Assembly: GCF_003852495.1 (NCBI RefSeq)
Contig: NZ_QAJI01000003.1
Span: 423,774 to 487,773, forward strand
DNA: 64,000 nucleotides
Reading direction: 5' to 3'
Origin: Taibaiella sp. KBW10
GTDB taxonomy: Bacteria; Bacteroidota; Bacteroidia; Chitinophagales; Chitinophagaceae
The first letter of the stretch is position 1. Each line of letters opens with the position of its first letter. A model generated the notes under the pieces. The model was not told where the DNA came from. It worked only from the letters and a program-made list of their open reading frames with translations, and ran no database searches. This document shows, piece by piece, positions 11,201-19,463 of the stretch. Position numbers and translations under genes: made by a program.

Positions 11201-13769
11201 GTTTACCATTGCCTTGTTTGTATGGTTAACCGCAACCAACAGATTTGTGTTTTTCGGACAGGATTTTCCATTCCTGAGCCTGACCAGCAGGGTTTCGGTA
11301 ATCCTTCCCCTGCTCTTACTGGGGCTTACCTTGGTGCAAACCCCAACCTTGCAGCATTCGTTTAATATTAAGTTGCAAAACAATGCAATCAAGTATTTAT
11401 TCTTTGTGGGCTTAATTGCGGCTTTTGCGCTGACTACGGTAAAGAAAAATGAGTTGAACAATAAAAACTTCTCGATTACGCTGGACAAAACGCAAAAGCA
11501 TATTGATGTAGACCTGAATGGATTATTGTCTACGATACAAGATAGCCTGGACAATAAACGCATTAAAACAAATTATGCACAACTGATCAGCATACTGGGT
11601 AAAGATGAGCGGTTTACCCATCTGAAAAATGATGTGGTTACTGATCCTTACACCAGGAGTATCCTGAACAACCTGATTGACAAACCCTCTACTGCATTTG
11701 AACTCAATAACCCGCTATTTATCATTTTTGATAATGAACGGTATAATGCAGTGTACAATAAAAACATGTACCTAGAATTGCCTCCGATAGAAAGCAGGAA
11801 AATATGGAACGGAAATGTAAGTGAATCCCTATTCTTCAACGATGTATCTACTGCTTTGGTGACGTATAACAATCAGGCTAAAAATGTAAACCTGCCTTAT
11901 TTCATAAATGACCCCAGCAGCAGTATACAGTTTGCACTGATGCCGGGCAATTGGTTTGCACATACCAATCAGGAAAATGTGGGGATTATCAATGTGAATA
12001 ACAGCAGCAAAGGGCAGTCGCATATTTTTGTTTATAAAAACGTAGAAAAAAACATTGAACAAAATGCTACTTCATTTGTGAGCACCCTGAACAATGAAGA
12101 CCTGGCTACTGTTTTTAATAAAGACCAGTCCTTTACCTTAGGCTTCCGGAATGCCGGCAACCGTTATGCACTGAATAAATGGATCAACGGAGAATACAAA
12201 ATCGTATATCCGCTTAAAGAAAATAATTTCTGGATTTATAACTTTGCCAACGCCCTGAAAACAGCCTACAGCAACGAATTAGAGCTAAATAAAGATGTAC
12301 GCATTACGATGGATTATGAGTTGTCCAAAAATGTACAGCAAACCATCAACAGTGCCGGCAAAGGCATCGCCGATAAAAACAAGAAATATAACTTTAGTGT
12401 TATTGCGGCAGACGGCGACGGTAATGTACGCCTGATGGCAGACTATGTAACCAACCGTAAGGTACTGGATCCGAATAATGATGCGGCTATATATGCCTTA
12501 CAACGCCAGCAGTTCTTTTACAGCAATGCAAAGAACGAAAGAGACCAATGGGGTAACCGCAACCTGTTGAACCTGTTCCTCGGGCCTGGCTCTTCGATAA
12601 AACCTTTAACCACCAGCCTGATTGCCTCGCAGGTGAATGCCGGATGGGAACGCCTGATCATGCATCCTGCAGGGGTACCGGAACTGGACAACTATGCCGG
12701 GCTAAAACTGGTAAAACCCTGGAAAAACGATGATCACTATTACGGAGATGTGGGCTTAGCCAAATTCCTGGAATTTTCCAGTAACTATTACCAATCCGTG
12801 ATGATGTTCCTCGGCTCATATAGCAGAGACTATTACCTTAAAGAAGGCAAGTATAGCCTCGCCAACGTGTTAAGCACCAATGCCGGTGCTAATAACAGTT
12901 TTCCGAAATTATCTTTTAACGGCGTGAATTATAACCTGCCCAATTTCAATGCCCGCAAAGGCAACTGGCCGGCAACAGATAAAGGTAAGACCAATAAAAC
13001 CTATTTCGGAAATGAAAACTCCCTGATTGCGATCGGTATGGAACAAAATGCCAATTTGAGAACCAAGGATAAAGAGAAAAACGACCAGCAGCTCACCAGT
13101 ATAGACCGGGTCAATTATGTAGATTCGGGCTTATATAATGTATTGGATAAAAACCGCAGCGGAGGTTATTTATGGAGCTTCCCCGAACAGTCTTATTATT
13201 TGCAGTCGGAGCGTGCTTTTGAAGAGATCCAGCAGAACTTTAATCTAGGTTTAAAAACAGCAACGCTGGGTGGCTATCCTTATCGCTTAACACCGTTCAT
13301 GATGTTACAGATGTACTTGTCGATGTTTTCACAGAATCGGAATTTCCATCTGGGCATTACCAAACAGCAATTACCCAAATGGGACTGGCAGGTCGATTCT
13401 ACCTGGAAAGGCGATGGCAATTTCAGGACCTTTATGGCTTATAATATCTTCCAGGGCATGAGCGATGTGATCGGCGGTGCTAATGGTACCGGTAAAAGGC
13501 TTGCAGCTATAAAAGCACAATACAGCAATTATCATTTCTATGCCAAAACGGGTACCATCAATGAGCAGACCTCCAAGGGGAAGAGTTCCAGAAGATTGGT
13601 CGTAGTCGTTTCAGACAAAGACATTACCGCTGCAGCCAATATCGGAAACGCAAAACTGTATGCCTGGTATTTTGCCGTGGACAATACCGGTGACTTTGAC
13701 TGGAATGTCGTAAACGGCATCATCACGCAATGTATGGAATCCCAATCATTCAAATATTATTTCAAATAG
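8292..13769 (+). CDS. Apparent SEDS (FtsW/RodA-like) - penicillin-binding transpeptidase fusion
   Basis: The protein has 1825 residues. Two N-terminal membrane segments lead to a ~400-residue extracytoplasmic beta-rich domain. Many hydrophobic helices follow (about 490-1030). Near residues 905-925, TRDVVIARYVISELGD matches the SEDS pattern TDFIFAxxxEELG, and at 990-1010 GQDFPFLSLTSRVSVI matches the SEDS motif around PFxSxG. The C-terminal ~650 residues look like a class B-type PBP with all three motifs: GPG-S1434-SIK1437-P (SxxK), S1496-S-N1498 (SxN) and K1752-T-G-T (KTGT). SEDS proteins polymerise glycan strands and the PBP crosslinks them, normally as two polypeptides. Fusion into one chain with an extra N-terminal domain is unusual. 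It sits 0 nt after the previous gene and 6 nt before the next. The PBP half is secure; the SEDS half rests on motif spacing and topology. Confidence 0.8.
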   Translation: MKKILFFGIPAATIIGLNIAYGSVLSWFLSITIIACLLFYVTKLGLENIINTKLQQYQQGDPRIGKMVSFNNKWKSILNFGLLTVVFLSGVFAVYFTMNPQSDRAWFSNNEYHGLSNTGIAFNKSLNVYPILQDSASQNAKITFAASGNNQANITFSQFYQPVIQVNEEGEGRLLNNIFAQNITDHFTIKNAQNSIQVQVKETQYNFFQKLFGAPDGETEYIITLQSNDRELLDQYNLVAPYTDKITIKDNPLQKGMALFDLFLDAKNIQSGKAESYQVLESILLELGNTYLLADYDNKQKALKIFPDNSFFDNGYQLWVNGQAVVAKTTNTTSIPLNEQFYIGFNNSKKRLHIGSINNTDYAIDAQHNMALLFDYPNTYMLKSPGVQSRGDKNIRFITNDFDRIIADNLKEGFYFTTYNLKVTQSIDGNVDYITGGANTPLAIAVTDNNNKGKHHKIENQKFSLRSEDNSVQYLFDLRDFSKNGFSPDNTVLYLGIIYIAFVVLSVFFSGKKIDRLEPIILSVIFVLTALRFILYWRVATFPPLDNITKYELENTLINFDFNMGTMLPVPLTLVWVLLFVLVIIIYRSILNKKGDFSIAQYLKLNTGNVAKINKSYILFIAACLVLFYINKKIIHIEIFTRIISILVPLLGYWYFSKISNQYFEYKPLDIQGEKSKLKIQFKAYFYYLFNNPTFLITASTILFFAICDRGFAILFTLFILLKNIFVNFLKKPLDRSNNSVKRMLYKPNNYWIYGFTALVVYLTTLSFKSLFYYLLTYKLLVILVVLILAVLIVYVLYPRNSKLLKISTGVLALWAILIAIPFTRTRVDHQLNDVVKHVQYRASIIHQPISELLQENEYTSFKTRKIIETAENQWFINSYISKPYDKSHTINLRPHSRVGVDYPTQTRDVVIARYVISELGDFMMYLILILILLPMILYLISYKVHMVPTSQSTQKDLASYAGLIPLILLFTIALFVWLTATNRFVFFGQDFPFLSLTSRVSVILPLLLLGLTLVQTPTLQHSFNIKLQNNAIKYLFFVGLIAAFALTTVKKNELNNKNFSITLDKTQKHIDVDLNGLLSTIQDSLDNKRIKTNYAQLISILGKDERFTHLKNDVVTDPYTRSILNNLIDKPSTAFELNNPLFIIFDNERYNAVYNKNMYLELPPIESRKIWNGNVSESLFFNDVSTALVTYNNQAKNVNLPYFINDPSSSIQFALMPGNWFAHTNQENVGIINVNNSSKGQSHIFVYKNVEKNIEQNATSFVSTLNNEDLATVFNKDQSFTLGFRNAGNRYALNKWINGEYKIVYPLKENNFWIYNFANALKTAYSNELELNKDVRITMDYELSKNVQQTINSAGKGIADKNKKYNFSVIAADGDGNVRLMADYVTNRKVLDPNNDAAIYALQRQQFFYSNAKNERDQWGNRNLLNLFLGPGSSIKPLTTSLIASQVNAGWERLIMHPAGVPELDNYAGLKLVKPWKNDDHYYGDVGLAKFLEFSSNYYQSVMMFLGSYSRDYYLKEGKYSLANVLSTNAGANNSFPKLSFNGVNYNLPNFNARKGNWPATDKGKTNKTYFGNENSLIAIGMEQNANLRTKDKEKNDQQLTSIDRVNYVDSGLYNVLDKNRSGGYLWSFPEQSYYLQSERAFEEIQQNFNLGLKTATLGGYPYRLTPFMMLQMYLSMFSQNRNFHLGITKQQLPKWDWQVDSTWKGDGNFRTFMAYNIFQGMSDVIGGANGTGKRLAAIKAQYSNYHFYAKTGTINEQTSKGKSSRRLVVVVSDKDITAAANIGNAKLYAWYFAVDNTGDFDWNVVNGIITQCMESQSFKYYFK

Positions 13770-13775
13770 AGCATC

Positions 13776-14225
13776 ATGAAAGCAATGCCCATCAAAATAG
13801 TTTTAGTAGCCCTGGCAGCGGCACTTACCATAGGCCTGGTGTCCTGGCTTAAGGTGAGTAAACGCAATGCCGTTGCGGATACCGAAAAAATCACGGTTAA
13901 GGAAGCCGCTTTCAGCAAAGAGCACCTCAACTGGGTAAAGACGGATACATTTATACGACTACTCAATTCAGCCTATCATCCCAATGTCAAAACAGCCATT
14001 GCGGACTCCCAATTGGTTGTGAGTATAGAGGGTGCCAATGAGATTACCAAAGACTTTTATAATGGCAACGAAGCCTTATTAAAATATGAGCTTAACCAGT
14101 TTGGGTTCAAGATATCTTACGACAAGAATAACAATAGTGTGTATGCAAAATTTAAGATTCAGAATAATGCCGTACCGGTACCCAATGACATCTTAATTAA
14201 GATTGCAGACAAAACAACCAACTAA
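13776..14225 (+). CDS. Small membrane-anchored protein of the SEDS-PBP operon
   Basis: The protein has 149 residues. A single N-terminal hydrophobic segment (IVLVALAAALTIGLVSWL) anchors or exports a ~120-residue domain with alternating hydrophobic residues (QLVVSIEGANEI, FGFKISYDKN). There is no lipobox cysteine. It begins 6 nt after the fusion gene and ends 10 nt before the next, so it is co-transcribed and probably acts on the periplasmic face with the SEDS-PBP protein. No family was recognised. Confidence 0.7.
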   Translation: MKAMPIKIVLVALAAALTIGLVSWLKVSKRNAVADTEKITVKEAAFSKEHLNWVKTDTFIRLLNSAYHPNVKTAIADSQLVVSIEGANEITKDFYNGNEALLKYELNQFGFKISYDKNNNSVYAKFKIQNNAVPVPNDILIKIADKTTN

Positions 14226-14235
14226 AATACAAAGC

Positions 14236-15378
14236 ATGGACATCAACAGTAGCAATATTATCGACTTCATCAAATATCTGTATCAGAAAAGACTATCACA
14301 AGAAGCCTCAGAAGACGTGCTTAGCAGCTGGTCGGGGCTTAACGATGTGGAAGTACAGCAATACCTGGACGAACTCTTTAAGACCTGGAATTATACGGAG
14401 GCTGATGCCCAACAGGAAATAAAACAATATTTTGAAAGCAAGGCCGGGAGTATACCGGTTGCGGTACCCAGTCCGCCTACAACGACACCGAATCCGGCTC
14501 CGGCCGGGAATACAAACAGGGCCTATGTGCCGACAAATGCTCCGGCAAAAAAAAGCAGCAAAACATGGTTGCTGTTGCTTTTTATCCCGGTACTTGCCAT
14601 AGGCGCCTACCTTTTGTACCAATACAAGCAATTTAAAGGATTGGGCTATTTGTATGTCACGACCGACAATGTAACAATCAGGGATATAGAAGGTAATGCG
14701 CTGGGCCGGATGGACATCTACCCCACTGCCAATTCAGTATCTTATTTACGCACAACCGATAAGCAGTCTTACAACATCAAGGTAAACGACAAAATGTATG
14801 CCTGTCGTAAGGTCGTTTTCGACAGTACTCGTTTTAATGATTACCTGTTCAACAATCCCAAAGCTTTTGGCTATGTGAATGAAAATTATGTGATCGACGA
14901 CAAAGATAATTTCCTGGTATACCGCAATGTGTTTCGGGAGATCAACAATGCCAAAAATGAAAGTGCAGGGCTGACGTCTCCGTTCCGAAAAGTAGTGGTA
15001 GGAAGCATCAAGCAAGCACCTGCATTACAGAAGTTGTACATTGTCAATACCTGTAGCAATAGCAACAAAACCTATTCGGCGCTGATCAAACAAACCCTTA
15101 AAGATAATGTTTATGGTATTGTGGCACAATTGTCCGACGGGGGCTATTATATGTTTTACGGCAACCCGGAAACAAATACATACGAAGCACCTCGTCCTCT
15201 AAGGTATAAAACTGCTTATACTGATGCCTACACAGACCTTAAAAATGACAATACCCTGTTTAAATTTGCCAACGACACCTATTTTCTTTTTAATTGTGAC
15301 GGTTCTGCAAAAGAATATTATACTAAATTTGACAACTCAGGGAAGATCGAATACGTCAAATATGCCCTGGAACCATAA
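14236..15378 (+). CDS. Membrane protein with shared N-terminal ~65-residue domain (copy 1)
   Basis: This 380-residue protein is taken from ATG 14236; an in-frame TTG at 14203 would overlap the previous gene. Residues 1-65 (IIDFIKYLYQKRL ... VLSSWSGLNDVEVQQYLDEL ... W) clearly match the N-terminus of the next gene product and loosely resemble the cytoplasmic N-terminal region of FecR-like anti-sigma factors. A P/A-rich linker precedes one transmembrane helix (TWLLLLFIPVLAIGAYLLY, about 114-132) and a ~240-residue extracytoplasmic domain containing GYLYVTTDNVTIRD. The layout suggests a signal-transducing or assembly protein. No catalytic motif was recognised. Confidence 0.75.
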   Translation: MDINSSNIIDFIKYLYQKRLSQEASEDVLSSWSGLNDVEVQQYLDELFKTWNYTEADAQQEIKQYFESKAGSIPVAVPSPPTTTPNPAPAGNTNRAYVPTNAPAKKSSKTWLLLLFIPVLAIGAYLLYQYKQFKGLGYLYVTTDNVTIRDIEGNALGRMDIYPTANSVSYLRTTDKQSYNIKVNDKMYACRKVVFDSTRFNDYLFNNPKAFGYVNENYVIDDKDNFLVYRNVFREINNAKNESAGLTSPFRKVVVGSIKQAPALQKLYIVNTCSNSNKTYSALIKQTLKDNVYGIVAQLSDGGYYMFYGNPETNTYEAPRPLRYKTAYTDAYTDLKNDNTLFKFANDTYFLFNCDGSAKEYYTKFDNSGKIEYVKYALEP

Positions 15379-15393
15379 AACTGTATACGAAAC

Positions 15394-16275
15394 ATGATCA
15401 ATAAAAATAATATCGTCGCTTATATTAATTTCCTGTATAAAAGGAAATTCGGACAAGAAGCCCCCCAAGAATTATTAGAGTCCTGGAAGGACCTTAATGA
15501 TAGTGAAGTCACCATTCACATGAACGGTCTGTACCGGCACTGGAACCTCGATGCGATTAGTTCTAAGAATTACGAACAGGAATTTATAAGCCAGTCCCGC
15601 ACCGGTCACGCTCCTATTATCCCGAATCCACCACCAGTCAGTAAAATTGAATACCCGACCCATAGCTCGCCACAGGCCGAGCAGAATTACAGCAATGTAC
15701 CTCCTGCCCCTTTCAATGCCGCGACCAAAACGAAAAGCAGCGGTGGTGCCTGGATATTTGCTATTGTGGGCTTATTGCTTATCGGTGCCCTGGCCTACTA
15801 TTTTGTGGTCATAGACAAACAAAATACAGATGTATCGAAAGATGTAAAAACAACTGATACCGCAAACGCGACAAAGACTCCGGAGAAAGCGCCAGAGCCC
15901 ATACAGGCAGCAGCGCCCGCACAAACAGAAGATGACCGCGTAAATGCCCGGGAAATCCAGGATCTGTTGACCGCAGAGCAAGCCCGGAATTTCGAAAGCA
16001 TTTATCAGCATTTTTCCCCAAATATGGAGCGCTACTGGGATATCAATTATCCTACCTATGACGAATTAAGTGCCCGCTATCAACGTACCTGGGACATTAC
16101 TCAGAATAATGAGCACTCCAATATTAAAGTAGATAAGATAAGCGACAACACCTATGATGTGTCTACGACCTATTCTTACTACTCCATAAAAGACCAAAAG
16201 CAAAAACGCGTTGCCTCCAAAGTGCGCTTCGTTTTTGATGGCGATCATAAAATTATAAAGACCTATGGCTTGTAA
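15394..16275 (+). CDS. Membrane protein with shared N-terminal ~65-residue domain (copy 2)
   Basis: The protein has 293 residues. The N-terminal domain (IVAYINFLYKRKFGQEAPQE, LLESWKDLNDSEVTIHMNGL) is paralogous to that of the previous gene. Then come a proline-rich linker, one transmembrane helix (WIFAIVGLLLIGALAYYFVV, about 125-145), a T/A/P-rich stalk and a ~110-residue extracytoplasmic domain. That domain (ARNFESIYQHFSPNMERYWD ... VRFVFDGDHKIIKTYGL) looks like an NTF2/SnoaL-like alpha+beta fold, by eye only. It is 15 nt after copy 1 and is the last gene of the operon, followed by a terminator. Confidence 0.75.
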   Translation: MINKNNIVAYINFLYKRKFGQEAPQELLESWKDLNDSEVTIHMNGLYRHWNLDAISSKNYEQEFISQSRTGHAPIIPNPPPVSKIEYPTHSSPQAEQNYSNVPPAPFNAATKTKSSGGAWIFAIVGLLLIGALAYYFVVIDKQNTDVSKDVKTTDTANATKTPEKAPEPIQAAAPAQTEDDRVNAREIQDLLTAEQARNFESIYQHFSPNMERYWDINYPTYDELSARYQRTWDITQNNEHSNIKVDKISDNTYDVSTTYSYYSIKDQKQKRVASKVRFVFDGDHKIIKTYGL

Positions 16276-16321
16276 TGCTTTAGTAATATTTATATTTTTA
16301 GCTAAATAAATTTTATAAACG

Positions 16322-16351
16322 GCCTCAAATCATTAAATTTGAGGCTGTTTT
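16322..16351 (+). terminator. Rho-independent terminator ending the SEDS-PBP operon
   Basis: A 9-bp stem (16322-16330 with 16337-16345) around a CATTAA loop is followed by TGTTTT. It isolates the operon from maeB. Confidence 0.8.
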
Positions 16352-16379
16352 AATATACAGCATTTCCAAAACGAGCAGA

Positions 16380-18659
16380 ATGAGCACACATAGAAACATC
16401 AAGCAAGAAGCACTAGATTATCATTCCAACGGAAGGCCGGGTAAAATAAAAGTAGTTCCTACAAAAAATACGAAAACGCAAAGAGACCTTTCTCTTGCTT
16501 ATTCCCCGGGCGTAGCAGAGCCTTGTTTGAAGATCAAAGAAAATCCTGAAGATATATATAAATATACCGCCAAAGGCAATCTGGTAGCGGTGATCAGTAA
16601 CGGTACTGCGGTTTTGGGACTGGGCGATATTGGCCCGGGTGCCAGCAAACCGGTCATGGAAGGAAAAGGCGTACTCTTCAAAATATTTGCAGATATTGAT
16701 GTATTCGATTTAGAAGTAGATACCAAAAATATTGATGAATTTGTAACCGTAGTTAAAGCATTAGAACCGACTTTTGGCGGCATTAACCTGGAAGATATTA
16801 AGGCGCCGGAGTGTTTCGAGATCGAAAGACGCTTAAAAGAAGCCATGAATATCCCGGTCATGCACGACGACCAGCATGGTACAGCCATGATATCGGGTGC
16901 TGCCCTCTTAAATGCGCTGGAGATTGTAGATAAAGAGCCTGGAAAAATTAAAATGGTCGTGAGCGGCGCCGGTGCAGCTGCTGTCGCTTGTGTGAAAATG
17001 TACCTGAACCTGGGCGTTAAAAAAGAAAATATCCTGATGTTCGACATCGACGGGATCATCAACATCCATCGTACAAACCTGGATGAAAGCCGGATGGTCT
17101 TTGCACGCGACACACCCATCAGCACCCTTGCCGAAGCCTTAAGCGGAGCAGATGTGTTTATTGGTTTGAGTGCCGGGAATATATTGAGCCAGGATATGAT
17201 CCGTGCGATGGCGCCAAATCCAATCGTATTTGCGATGGCCAATCCGAATCCGGAAATCACCTATGATGATGCCGTGGCAGCACGCCCCGATATCATTATG
17301 GCCACTGGGAGAAGTGATTATCCTAACCAGGTGAATAATGTATTAGGTTTCCCTTTTATTTTCAGAGGAGCTTTGGATGTAAGGGCTACAGCCATTAACG
17401 AAGAAATGAAAATTGCTGCGGTGTATGCTTTGGCCTCACTGACCAAACAACCCGTACCTGAAATTGTGAATATTGCCTACGGAGAGAAAAACATCACCTT
17501 TGGCCCGCAATATATTATCCCGAAACCCTTAGATCCACGCTTGCTGGCCACCGTTGCCCCGGCTGTAGCACAGGCCGCAATGAACAGCGGTGTGGCGCGC
17601 AAACCCATTATGGATATGGAAGCCTACAAACAGGAGCTAAACGACCGTTTGGGGATCAACAATTCCATAGTCAGGGTAATTAATGAGAAAGCAAGAAAAA
17701 ATCCGCAACGCATCGTATTTGCAGAAGCCGACAATATCAAAGTTTTAAAAGCAGCTCAGATTGTAGAGGAAGAAGGCTTTGCCTTCCCGATCTTACTGGG
17801 TAATGAGAAGAAAATAAAACAACTGATAGCGGAGAATAAAATAGAAATAAAAAATCCGGTGATCATCGATCCGCGTAGTGAAGAAGCCTTACAGAAAAGG
17901 GTGGAATACGGGGAAATGTTCTTTGAAAAACGCAAGAGAAGAGGGCTGAACTTATACGAAGCCAAGAAGATCATGCGGGAACGGAACTACTTCGGTTGTA
18001 TGATGGTAGCCAATGGAGAAGCAGACGGATTAATCAGTGGTTTAACCCGGAATTACCCGGATACCATTCGCCCGGCATTACAAACCATCGGAGTAGAACA
18101 AGGTGTAAAGAAGGTTGCGGGTATGTACATCATCCTGACACCAAAAGGCCCCCTATTCCTGGCCGATACTACGGTAAACCTGAATCCGAATGCCGAAGAA
18201 CTGGCCGATATCGCTTTGCTTACTGCTAAAGAGGTAGAACGCTTTAATATTACGCCTCGTGTGGCCATGCTTTCTTATTCCAACTTTGGGAGTAGCGATA
18301 CCCCCGAGGCAAGAATGATGGGCGAAGCTGCACGCATCGCAAAAGCCAAGCAACCGGATCTGATCATTGATGGGGAAATCCAGGCGGCACTCGCTTTTGA
18401 TACTGAAGTGCTGAAAGAAAACTATCCCTTTTCCGACCTGGTTTCGGGCGGGGTGAATACCCTGATCTTCCCGAACCTGTCTTCCGGAAATATTGCTTAT
18501 AATTTATTAAAAGAAGTGGCTGAATTTGAACTGATAGGGCCTGTATTGCTTGGTCTGGAAAAACCGGTGCATATCCTGCAATTGGGCAGTTCGGTACAGC
18601 AGATTGTGAATATGGTTGTGATGACGGCATTTGATGCCCAAAAAGCAAAAGGACAATAA
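16380..18659 (+). CDS. maeB: NADP-dependent malic enzyme with C-terminal phosphotransacetylase-like domain
   Basis: This 759-residue protein has the size and two-domain layout of MaeB. The N-terminal malic enzyme part carries YSPGVAEPCLKI, VISNGTAVLGLGDIGP, the HDDQHGTAMI region and the nucleotide-binding VVSGAGAAAVACVKMYL. The C-terminal ~330 residues (RIVFAEADNIKVLKAAQI, GLTRNYPDTIRPALQTIG, NFGSSDTPEARMM) form the PTA_PTB-like domain, which is regulatory rather than catalytic in known MaeB. The enzyme decarboxylates malate to pyruvate with NADPH formation in the cytoplasm. An RDD-family gene follows after 6 nt. Confidence 0.95.
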   Translation: MSTHRNIKQEALDYHSNGRPGKIKVVPTKNTKTQRDLSLAYSPGVAEPCLKIKENPEDIYKYTAKGNLVAVISNGTAVLGLGDIGPGASKPVMEGKGVLFKIFADIDVFDLEVDTKNIDEFVTVVKALEPTFGGINLEDIKAPECFEIERRLKEAMNIPVMHDDQHGTAMISGAALLNALEIVDKEPGKIKMVVSGAGAAAVACVKMYLNLGVKKENILMFDIDGIINIHRTNLDESRMVFARDTPISTLAEALSGADVFIGLSAGNILSQDMIRAMAPNPIVFAMANPNPEITYDDAVAARPDIIMATGRSDYPNQVNNVLGFPFIFRGALDVRATAINEEMKIAAVYALASLTKQPVPEIVNIAYGEKNITFGPQYIIPKPLDPRLLATVAPAVAQAAMNSGVARKPIMDMEAYKQELNDRLGINNSIVRVINEKARKNPQRIVFAEADNIKVLKAAQIVEEEGFAFPILLGNEKKIKQLIAENKIEIKNPVIIDPRSEEALQKRVEYGEMFFEKRKRRGLNLYEAKKIMRERNYFGCMMVANGEADGLISGLTRNYPDTIRPALQTIGVEQGVKKVAGMYIILTPKGPLFLADTTVNLNPNAEELADIALLTAKEVERFNITPRVAMLSYSNFGSSDTPEARMMGEAARIAKAKQPDLIIDGEIQAALAFDTEVLKENYPFSDLVSGGVNTLIFPNLSSGNIAYNLLKEVAEFELIGPVLLGLEKPVHILQLGSSVQQIVNMVVMTAFDAQKAKGQ

Positions 18660-18665
18660 GGTTTT

Positions 18666-19460
18666 ATGGCTAAACTAACGGTACATACTCCTTTCAATAT
18701 CGATCTTGATTTCGTAGTGGCTCCGCTCTTAAAAAGAGCGGCTGCCTATGGAATCGACATCATTATTACGGCCATATTTGCCTTTATCATGTTCAGTACG
18801 GTGGTCGATAAAGCGGCCAACTACGAACAGTTTCTGGAATTTACCAATTTGTTTCTGGTAGCCTTACCCATTTATTTTTATCACCTCATTTGTGAGATCA
18901 TGATGAACGGACAAAGTATCGGAAAAAAAATCATGGGCATAAGGGTAGTGAATGAAAATGGTAATGCCGCCAGTACCAGCCAGTATTTGTTACGCTGGAT
19001 CTTATCGATACCCAACCTGATCTCCGTAGTCATTGCGTATTACCTGTTCTTTTATCCGGCAATTATTATTTCTGTAATACTGCTGGCAGTACCCGATATT
19101 ATTTCCATCGCTATTTCTGATACCGGAAAGCGCATCGGAGACCGCGCAGCCAATACCGTCGTGGTCGAGATCAAAAACAAGGTCAACATAGAAAATACTA
19201 TCTTTAAAGAGGTCGATACCCATAAAGAATATATTCCTAAATTTCCGGAGGTTATGCTGCTGACCGATAAGGATATCAACAGTATCCGGAACCTGATGAC
19301 CCAAAAAAGGACGAAGGAACTGGACCTGTATGTAGACCGTGTATCCCGGCGGATTGAAGAAGTGCTGAAAGTACGCAATACGAGCATGGATGCTTATTAT
19401 TTCTTTGAGGAACTCCTGATCGATTATAATTATATTACCCAACAAAAATTAAACCGATAG
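18666..19460 (+). CDS. RDD family membrane protein
   Basis: The protein has 264 residues. The N-terminal half is an RDD domain: LKRAAAYGIDIIITAIFAF with the first conserved Arg and the Asp, MNGQSIGKKIMGIRVV, and TGKRIGDRAANTVVV with the second Asp region, threaded by about four hydrophobic helices. The last ~95 residues (TDKDINSIRNLM ... RRIEEVLKVR) are charged and probably cytoplasmic. RDD proteins are inner-membrane proteins, some implicated in ion exchange; substrate is unknown here. It lies 6 nt after maeB and 3 nt before acpH. Confidence 0.9.
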   Translation: MAKLTVHTPFNIDLDFVVAPLLKRAAAYGIDIIITAIFAFIMFSTVVDKAANYEQFLEFTNLFLVALPIYFYHLICEIMMNGQSIGKKIMGIRVVNENGNAASTSQYLLRWILSIPNLISVVIAYYLFFYPAIIISVILLAVPDIISIAISDTGKRIGDRAANTVVVEIKNKVNIENTIFKEVDTHKEYIPKFPEVMLLTDKDINSIRNLMTQKRTKELDLYVDRVSRRIEEVLKVRNTSMDAYYFFEELLIDYNYITQQKLNR

Positions 19461-19463
19461 TCT

